Shown piece after piece: positions 15,358 through 20,766 of a DNA stretch of 20,766 nt. Under the pieces are notes generated by a model. That model was not told where the DNA came from and searched no databases. It saw only the letters and a list, made by a program, of their open reading frames with translations. A program made the position numbers and the translations under genes. Origin of the DNA: Firmicutes bacterium UBA3936. Lineage in GTDB: Bacteria > Bacillota > Dethiobacteria > Dethiobacterales > Dethiobacteraceae. The stretch lies in NCBI GenBank assembly GCA_002385745.1, contig DGEC01000053.1, positions 1 through 20,766 on the forward strand. Reading direction: 5' to 3'. How positions within the stretch are numbered: the first letter of the stretch is position 1; each line of letters begins with the position of its first letter.

Positions 15358-16182
15358 ATGCCTGAATTGCCGGAAGTAGAAACGATTCGCCGGGATTTGG
15401 AACAGGTTTTGCCCGGACGAACTTTTACGGATGTAAAAATCAATTATAACGGATCCATAAAGGAACCGTCAGCCTATGCTATTAAAAAAGGCTTGCCCGG
15501 GCGCCAGGTGGATTTTATAGACAGAAGGGGAAAGTATCTTTTATTTTATTTGCACGATTCCACCGTCATGGTTATACATTTGCGCATGACGGGCAGGCTG
15601 TTGTTATTTAGAGATATGCCTGCTTTAGACAAGCACAGCCATGTCATCTTTACCTTTGACAACCATGCCTGCCTTATTTTTCACGATATCCGCAAATTTG
15701 GCACCATTTACTGGCTGCCTGAAAAAAGGCTGGACATCGTCAAAGGTTTGTCCGCTCTGGGACCGGAGCCGCTCACGGAGGAGTTTAATACAAATTATCT
15801 TTATAGAACGGCAAAAAAAAGACGCGGGCAGATTAAAGGGATGCTGCTTAACCAAAGTATTGTTGCAGGACTGGGCAATATATACTGCGATGAGGCACTG
15901 TTCCTTGCCGGAATAAGACCGGACCGGAACAGCGACTCAATCAGCGCAGAAGAGTGTGCAAAACTTTGCCGGGCAATAAAAGAAGTACTGAAAAAAGCAA
16001 TTGAAAAAAGAGGAACTACAAGGAGTGATTACCGGGATGCCCTGGGTAATTACGGTCTTTTTCAAAATCATTTGCAAGTCTATGGCAGGACAGGCAAGCC
16101 GTGCCTTGCCTGCGGCAGCATGCTGGTGCGGAAGAAAATAGCAGGCAGAAGCAGCCACTTCTGCCCGCAGTGCCAGAAGTAA
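15358..16182 (+). CDS. mutM: Formamidopyrimidine-DNA glycosylase
   Basis: A bifunctional glycosylase/AP lyase that removes 8-oxoguanine and FapyG from DNA. The ATG at 15358 is certain because the enzyme uses Pro2 exposed at the N-terminus (MPELPEVETI, with Glu3). Also present are Lys59 (RRGKYL), the helix-two-turn-helix NQSIVAGLGNIYCDEAL (165-181), and the C-terminal zinc finger with Cys249, Cys252, Cys269 and Cys272 carrying the catalytic Arg264 (AGRSSHFC). Length (274) is normal. It follows polA by 16 bp in the usual Bacillota order and ends the unit. coaE, often next, is absent. Confidence 0.97.
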   Translation: MPELPEVETIRRDLEQVLPGRTFTDVKINYNGSIKEPSAYAIKKGLPGRQVDFIDRRGKYLLFYLHDSTVMVIHLRMTGRLLLFRDMPALDKHSHVIFTFDNHACLIFHDIRKFGTIYWLPEKRLDIVKGLSALGPEPLTEEFNTNYLYRTAKKRRGQIKGMLLNQSIVAGLGNIYCDEALFLAGIRPDRNSDSISAEECAKLCRAIKEVLKKAIEKRGTTRSDYRDALGNYGLFQNHLQVYGRTGKPCLACGSMLVRKKIAGRSSHFCPQCQK

Positions 16183-16212
16183 AATTAAAAGGCTGTAATA
16201 TTTTAAAAAAAA

Positions 16213-16250
16213 CGCCGCAGGATAAATAACGGTTGCGGCGGTATATTTTT
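16213..16250 (+). terminator. Rho-independent terminator after mutM (first)
   Basis: CGCCGCA (16213-16219) pairs with TGCGGCG (16234-16240) around a 14-base loop, followed by GTATATTTTT. It begins 30 bp after the mutM stop. The loop is large, but the GC-rich stem and T-run are convincing. Confidence 0.75.
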
Positions 16251-16254
16251 CCCG

Positions 16255-16288
16255 CAAAAGGCAGTGACAACTGCCTTTTGTTCTTTTT
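16255..16288 (+). terminator. Rho-independent terminator after mutM (second, strong)
   Basis: CAAAAGGCAGT (16255-16265) and ACTGCCTTTTG (16270-16280) form a perfect 11-bp stem with a GACA loop, then TTCTTTTT. Its A-rich left arm would also give a U-rich run on the opposite strand, so it could work in both directions. Together with the hairpin just before it, it isolates the sigma-polA-mutM unit from the importer operon. Between 16289 and 16361 only a TATATT (16304-16309) without a good -35 is seen. Confidence 0.9.
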
Positions 16289-16361
16289 ACCGGCGGTACT
16301 ACATATATTAGTCCTGAATAATGCAGAACACTTTCCGGTTGATCTGAAGAAGGTGATATCT

Positions 16362-17966
16362 ATGCGCAGGTACTTGCCGCTGATAGTTGCAACACTTGCT
16401 TTTCTGCTTTTTTTGTCTGTTCACGGAACATTTCAAGACCGGACAGGCGGAGAAGTAAGAAATGCTTTGCACGTAGCGGCTCTGACCGATCCGCTGACCA
16501 TGAATCCTGTTTTTTTGCGTGATGCCGCCTCAGAAGAAGTCTCCACACTGCTGCATGCCAGTCTTATAGTGACAAATCCTTCAACTTTGGATCCCGAACC
16601 GCGTCTGTTTGCCAACTGGCAGCAGGATAATCTGACCTATATTTTTACGCTACATGAGGATGCAGTATGGTCGGACGGGAGACCGATTACGTCCGAAGAC
16701 ATTGCCTTTACCATGCGGGTTGTCTGCCATCCCGATTATACCGGACTGTTATACCTGCCTCTTAGCTATATAGAAGGGGCGGAAGAATACAAAAAACTGC
16801 ATTCCTCAAAATTTGCCGACAGGAACATTTCCGGCATCAGGGCAATTGATAAAAAAACACTTCAGGTGACTCTCAAGGAAAGCTATGCACCGTTTTTATC
16901 CATGTTAAGCTTTGCCCCGCTGCCTGCCCATGTGCTTGCACATGTTGAAGTCGGCCAAATGGAAACCCATATGTACTCCCGGGAGCTTCCTGTGAGCTCA
17001 GGCCCTTATGTGCTTGCCGAGTGGAAGCGGGCTGAGTATGTGCATGCCAAAGCAAATCCTGCTTATTTCCTGGGAAAACCTAACATAGATAACATCTACT
17101 ACCGCATTATTCCCAATGCAGAGGTACAGTTGATTGAACTTTTGGCAGGAAAGCTGGATCTTATACCCACGGCGGTGAAGGTGGAAGATATTGCGGAACT
17201 GCAAAAGAATCCGGAAATTAAGATTTATACTAACCCGCGACTTGTCTATGATTATATTGCCATTAACACAAATCAAGAGAAAACGCCGCTTAGGGATTTG
17301 CAGGTAAGGCAAGCTTTATCCATGATTTTGGACAGGGAGGAAGTGGTGGAAAACATACTTTTGGGTTATGCCGACCCGCTGTACGGGCCGCTTTTACCCA
17401 TTCATTTTGCTTATGACTATCTGTTGGAAACGGAAAGAGAAGACGAAGCAGACGCCCGTAGACGGCTGGTTTCGGCAGGGTACAGCAGCCTGGAATTTGA
17501 TATGATTATAAACGCCGGAAACCCGGTCAGGGAAAATGTGGCTGTTTTACTGCAGGAAAAGGCGGCAAAAGCAGGTATTGCAATAAATCTTCATTTTCTG
17601 GACTGGGAGGCATTTTTGGCGGCCCTGAGGGATGGAGATTATGATCTGGCCATACTGGGCAGAGGGGCCGAGGCGGACCCTGATTTAAGCTACCACTGGC
17701 ATTCCGAAAGCCGGGGCAATATTTATGGCTATAAAAACGGAGAAGTGGACGAATTGTTGGCTAAAGCAAACAGCATCAGCGATAAAGCGGCAAGGGCTGA
17801 AATATATCGCCGGGTTCAGCAAATGATAGTGAACGAAATCCCGGTTATCTGGCTCTATGCCAGAAAGGCTGTCCATGCCGCCAGTTCCGACCTTTTGAAT
17901 TTTTTGCCTCACCCGTCTTCCGTTTTTTATAATGTGCACGAGTGGGATCTGGACGATGGAGGGTAA
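16362..17966 (+). CDS. ABC importer substrate-binding protein, peptide/nickel family 5
   Basis: An extracytoplasmic binding protein of the DppA/OppA type (SBP_bac_5, 534 residues) that delivers peptides or similar ligands to the permeases encoded next. Family signatures are VWSDGRPITSEDIAFTMRV (102-120), SSGPYVLAEW and VRQALSMILDREEVVENILL. The N-terminus MRRYLPLIVATLAFLLFLS is a hydrophobic signal segment, but no cysteine follows it (SVHGTFQDRTGG), so the usual lipoprotein anchor is missing. It may stay anchored by an uncleaved signal or be secreted. ATG 16362 follows AAGGTGAT; a longer in-frame start at 16233 lies in the terminator region and lacks a site. The ligand cannot be predicted. 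Confidence 0.92.
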   Translation: MRRYLPLIVATLAFLLFLSVHGTFQDRTGGEVRNALHVAALTDPLTMNPVFLRDAASEEVSTLLHASLIVTNPSTLDPEPRLFANWQQDNLTYIFTLHEDAVWSDGRPITSEDIAFTMRVVCHPDYTGLLYLPLSYIEGAEEYKKLHSSKFADRNISGIRAIDKKTLQVTLKESYAPFLSMLSFAPLPAHVLAHVEVGQMETHMYSRELPVSSGPYVLAEWKRAEYVHAKANPAYFLGKPNIDNIYYRIIPNAEVQLIELLAGKLDLIPTAVKVEDIAELQKNPEIKIYTNPRLVYDYIAINTNQEKTPLRDLQVRQALSMILDREEVVENILLGYADPLYGPLLPIHFAYDYLLETEREDEADARRRLVSAGYSSLEFDMIINAGNPVRENVAVLLQEKAAKAGIAINLHFLDWEAFLAALRDGDYDLAILGRGAEADPDLSYHWHSESRGNIYGYKNGEVDELLAKANSISDKAARAEIYRRVQQMIVNEIPVIWLYARKAVHAASSDLLNFLPHPSSVFYNVHEWDLDDGG

Positions 17967-17973
17967 GGCGACA

Positions 17974-18918
17974 GTGTATATCCTGCGCAGGTTTTTGCAA
18001 ACATCTTTTGTTCTTTTCGGCGTATCGGTTGTTACCTTTCTAATGTTGCATGTTGCGCCGGGGCATCCCCTGCAGTCCAACCCGGAAATGCGCCTTGACC
18101 CGACGGCTGTGGAGAGATGGCTGCAATTGCGGCAGCTGGACCGTCCTCTATTTGGCCGGTATATCTCATGGCTCAGCAGGTTGTTCAGGGGAGACTTCGG
18201 AGTATCCCTGCTCTACAATCGGCCGGTAACTGAATTAATGGCCGAGCGGCTGCCCTCTACCCTGCTTTTGACTGTTACGGCCTTTGTTATCAGCCTGTTG
18301 CTTGCCGTTATTATCGGAACTTACGCCGCCAGATACCAGGACTCTGCCTGCGACCGCGTTGTCAATATCATGTCAATAGCCGGAAACTCCTTGCCCGGTT
18401 TTTGGCTCGGCATTCTTTTGGTAATCGTTTTTTCTTACAAGAATCAGCTTTTCCCCGCAGCCGGAATGAGGACGCCGGGAGACGGCAGTCCTGCAGATAT
18501 AGCAAGGCACATGTTCCTGCCGCTTTCAGTTATGGTGTTTGCCAACTTTTCCTATTACGTAAGATATGTGCGGGGAGCGGTGCTGGCTGTATTGAAACAG
18601 GATTTTGTGCGTGCCGCAAAATCAAGGGGGCTAAATGACAGACAGCTTCTTTTCAGGCATGTTCTGCCTAATGCCGCCATTCCTGTTGTGACAATAGCCG
18701 CCCTTTCACTGCCGATGCTCTTTACCGGGGCCATGACTGCCGAATATGTTTTTGCCTGGCCGGGAATTGGGCGTTTTATTGTCTCTTCGCTTTTAGCACG
18801 GGATTACCCAGTTGTTATGACGGTCAACCTGTACACTGCCTGCCTGGTTGCCTTGGCCAATCTGCTGGCTGATTTGCTTTACTTGCTGATTGACCCGCGT
18901 TTGAGGGTAAAAAGATAA
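17974..18918 (+). CDS. ABC importer permease, DppB/OppB type
   Basis: First membrane subunit of the importer (314 residues). It starts with the typical MYILRRFLQTSFVLFGVSVV and has about six membrane segments, the DppB-type element GDFGVSLLYNRPV and the cytoplasmic EAA loop that docks on the ATPase (about 200-228, DFVRAAKSRGL...HVLPNA). The start chosen is GTG 17974, preceded by GGAGGG (17958-17963), which lies in the last codons of the binding-protein gene. ATG 17956 and ATG 17932 are in frame but sit before or within that site. The gene begins 7 bp after the binding-protein stop. Confidence 0.93.
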   Translation: MYILRRFLQTSFVLFGVSVVTFLMLHVAPGHPLQSNPEMRLDPTAVERWLQLRQLDRPLFGRYISWLSRLFRGDFGVSLLYNRPVTELMAERLPSTLLLTVTAFVISLLLAVIIGTYAARYQDSACDRVVNIMSIAGNSLPGFWLGILLVIVFSYKNQLFPAAGMRTPGDGSPADIARHMFLPLSVMVFANFSYYVRYVRGAVLAVLKQDFVRAAKSRGLNDRQLLFRHVLPNAAIPVVTIAALSLPMLFTGAMTAEYVFAWPGIGRFIVSSLLARDYPVVMTVNLYTACLVALANLLADLLYLLIDPRLRVKR

Positions 18919-18930
18919 GAGGGAGAAAAG

Positions 18931-19761
18931 ATGTTATTGTTTGAGCGGGGCACTTTAGAGTTGTGGACAGGACTTGTAATAATAATCTTACTTGGAGCAG
19001 CCGCCCTTTTCGCACCTTTTTTAAGTACCCATGCCCCTTTCAGGACAAATCCGGAAAACTGGCTTTGCCCTCCCTGCAAAGAACATTTATTTGGCACGGA
19101 CAGATTGGGAAGAGACCTTTTCAGCCGCGTCTTGTATGGCGGTCGTTTTTCCATGGCGGTCGGCTGCCTGTCCATGCTGCTCTCCGTTGGCATTGGACTT
19201 TGTGCAGGTCTTATTGCCGGCAGCTACGGCGGAATAGTAGACGAAACGGTCATGAGGCTTACTGACATTGTCCTGGTTTTCCCAACTATGCTTTTGGTTC
19301 TTTCCCTGATTGCCCTGTTTGAGCCTGAGCCATGGATGGTTGTTTTGGTTATCGGCGGTACCGGCTGGCCCGGTATCGCACGCCTGGTACGGGGAGAAGT
19401 GCTGCAGCTGAAAGAAGCTGAATTTGTTAGTTCAGCCAGGATGCTTGGAGCAGGCAGGTTCAGAATAATCAGGTATCATCTGCTGCCGAACGCAGTTGCC
19501 CCTGTACTGGTGGCGGCTACATTGTGTGTTCCGGCTGCCATTATGATGGAAGCAGGGCTTGGTTACTTTGGGGTAGGTGTCCAGCCGCCTGTCCCGACAT
19601 GGGGAAACATGCTGCGGGAGGCTCAGCTTTACCTGCGTCATGCCTGGTGGTATGCCTTTTTCCCCGGTTTGTTTTTATTTTTGACTGTTTTCGGTTTTCA
19701 GTTGACAGGTGAAGGTCTGAGGAAAAAATGGGGACTATCTCCGTCAGTGCGGAGGGGATGA
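18931..19761 (+). CDS. ABC importer permease, DppC/OppC type
   Basis: Second membrane subunit (276 residues). It has the DppC N-terminal pattern: one membrane helix (about 13-32), then HLFGTDRLGRDLFSRVLYGGR (52-72 region) before the core helices. The EAA loop is at about 162-190 (EFVSSARMLGAGRFRII...HLLPNAVAP), and PVPTWGNML lies near the end. ATG 18931 follows GAGGGAG, 12 bp after the previous stop. It pairs with the upstream permease to form the translocation path. A CPPC motif at 46-49 in the external N-terminal part is unusual and could form a disulfide or bind metal. Confidence 0.93.
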   Translation: MLLFERGTLELWTGLVIIILLGAAALFAPFLSTHAPFRTNPENWLCPPCKEHLFGTDRLGRDLFSRVLYGGRFSMAVGCLSMLLSVGIGLCAGLIAGSYGGIVDETVMRLTDIVLVFPTMLLVLSLIALFEPEPWMVVLVIGGTGWPGIARLVRGEVLQLKEAEFVSSARMLGAGRFRIIRYHLLPNAVAPVLVAATLCVPAAIMMEAGLGYFGVGVQPPVPTWGNMLREAQLYLRHAWWYAFFPGLFLFLTVFGFQLTGEGLRKKWGLSPSVRRG

Positions 19762-19762
19762 A

Positions 19763-20701
19763 ATGCTTAATGTCAGCGGGTTAAGTGTTTCATTCCGGCA
19801 AAAAAACAAAATTTTCCGCGCGGTCAGGGGGATCTCATTTGAAATCAGGCCTGCTGAAATAGTAGGTATTGTCGGTGAATCCGGCAGTGGAAAGAGCATG
19901 ACGGCTTTGGCACTAAACGGACTGCTGCCGGCCGAGGCTATAGCCGACGGAGTAATGCACTTTGCCGGCAAAATACTGAGATTTGCAAACAGCCGGGACT
20001 GGGAAGGCCTGCGGGGAAATAAAATCGGCATGGTATTCCAGGACGCTTATGCCTGCCTGAACCCGCTTCTCACAGTTGGCGGGCAGGTGGCGGAAGCACT
20101 GCAAGTTAACTTTCGGCTAACGAAAAAAGAGGCCGGAAAGAAAGTACTCGACTTGTTCAAAAAGTTGGGCATCCATCCGGCAACAGTGCGGTTTCACCAG
20201 TATCCTCACCAGTTAAGCGGGGGCATGCAGCAGAGGGTCATGCTGGCAGCTGCCATGGCTTGCCGGCCTTCATTGCTTGTGGCGGACGAACCAACTACGG
20301 CTCTGGATGTGACATTACAGGCCCAAATACTGCAGCTGCTGCGCAGTTATACAGAACGGGAAAAAGCGGCTCTTTGCTTTATATCTCACGATTTGGGCGT
20401 TGTGGCACAGCTTGCAGACAGGGTTATGGTCATGTGCGGCGGAGTAATTGTGGAAAAGGGCTCTGTTTACGATGTCATGTACTCTCCCCTGCATCCTTAC
20501 ACGCGCTTGCTGTTAAATTCATTGCCCCGCCTGGACAAGCCGCTTGAAGCACCTCAAATCCGTCAAGAAAGCAAGGCAGGGCTCCCAGGCTGTGTGTTTG
20601 CCGGTCGCTGCCCAGGAAGAAGAAATGATTGCTACAGCAAACAGCCGTCTTTGCAAAGGTTTTATTCCGGAAGAGAAGTTGCGTGCTTTCTTTACAGCTG
20701 A
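19763..20701 (+). CDS. ABC importer ATP-binding subunit, DppD/OppD type
   Basis: The ATPase that powers the importer (312 residues). Walker A is GESGSGKS (38-45), the Q loop is Gln93 in MVFQD, the signature is LSGGMQQR (151-158), Walker B is LLVADEPT (Asp175, Glu176) and the switch histidine is His209. The C-terminal oligopeptide/dipeptide domain has HPYTRLLLNSLPR and Cys267, Cys273, Cys280 and Cys298. This is the four-cysteine pattern of these subunits, shown in the mycobacterial OppD to hold a [4Fe-4S] cluster. ATG 19763 overlaps none of the preceding gene and has GGAGGGG at 19751-19757. A second ATPase (DppF/OppF) is normally encoded next but is not in the window. Confidence 0.95.
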   Translation: MLNVSGLSVSFRQKNKIFRAVRGISFEIRPAEIVGIVGESGSGKSMTALALNGLLPAEAIADGVMHFAGKILRFANSRDWEGLRGNKIGMVFQDAYACLNPLLTVGGQVAEALQVNFRLTKKEAGKKVLDLFKKLGIHPATVRFHQYPHQLSGGMQQRVMLAAAMACRPSLLVADEPTTALDVTLQAQILQLLRSYTEREKAALCFISHDLGVVAQLADRVMVMCGGVIVEKGSVYDVMYSPLHPYTRLLLNSLPRLDKPLEAPQIRQESKAGLPGCVFAGRCPGRRNDCYSKQPSLQRFYSGREVACFLYS

Positions 20702-20766
20702 ATGTTAGTGTAAAATTACTTTAGGTTTTTGGAAGGATAATCTTTTAAGAAAGCGAAGAGGGACCT
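20702..20766. other. Window end after the importer ATPase
   Basis: No gene start or terminator is seen in these 65 bases. The final GAGGGACCT could include a ribosome binding site for a following gene, for example the second ATPase, but the window stops there. Confidence 0.5.

Noticed and set aside
16233..16361. Longer N-terminus for the binding protein from 16233
   Set aside because: The extra 43 codons run through the second mutM terminator, have no ribosome binding site, and would put the signal segment inside the protein.

Overview
The window is a chromosomal segment from an anaerobic, clostridial-type member of the Bacillota; it looks closest to Peptococcaceae or related lineages. The evidence is gene order (priA-def-fmt-DUF116-zinc metallopeptidase-rsmB, then prpC-prkC-rsgA-rpe), a PASTA-domain Ser/Thr kinase, strong GGAGG ribosome binding sites and frequent non-ATG starts (GTG, TTG and one probable CTG). 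All convincing genes are on the plus strand. I see no tRNA, rRNA, CRISPR array, phage or complete mobile element.

Layout. Positions 1-274 hold the 3' end of an unrecognised basic protein and a sequence that could be the right end of an insertion element. Positions 275-6762 are a tight housekeeping run: replication restart helicase (priA), N-terminal methionine deformylation and formylation (def, fmt), a membrane Cys-rich DUF116 protein, a membrane zinc metallopeptidase and the 16S rRNA m5C967 methyltransferase (rsmB). Positions 6763-7110 are a 348-bp gap with two candidate promoters, a structured leader and possibly a decayed scrap of rlmN, the gene that usually sits here. Positions 7111-11314 encode the PP2C phosphatase/PASTA kinase pair, the ribosome-assembly GTPase RsgA and ribulose-phosphate epimerase, ending at a clear terminator. 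Positions 11431-12695 are an ECF sigma factor and its zinc-binding membrane anti-sigma factor, followed closely by DNA polymerase I (polA) and formamidopyrimidine-DNA glycosylase (mutM), which end at two tandem terminators. Positions 16362-20701 are a dipeptide/oligopeptide-type ABC importer: binding protein, two permeases and one ATPase. The second ATPase usual in these operons is not in the window.

How the genes work together. Def and Fmt form the formyl-methionine cycle of translation initiation. RsmB and RsgA act on the 30S subunit. PrpC and PrkC are an opposed phosphatase/kinase pair sensing the cell wall, and RsgA/CpgA is a known PrkC-type substrate in Bacillus. PolA and MutM are consecutive base-excision repair functions. 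The importer is a separate transcription unit.

For novelty, this is mostly a conserved core region and I do not see a new defence or mobile system. The best leads are the probable CTG start of rsgA, the overlapping DUF116/metallopeptidase pair of unknown role, the empty rlmN slot with a possible relic, the importer's binding protein lacking a lipobox cysteine, and the possible IS end upstream of priA.
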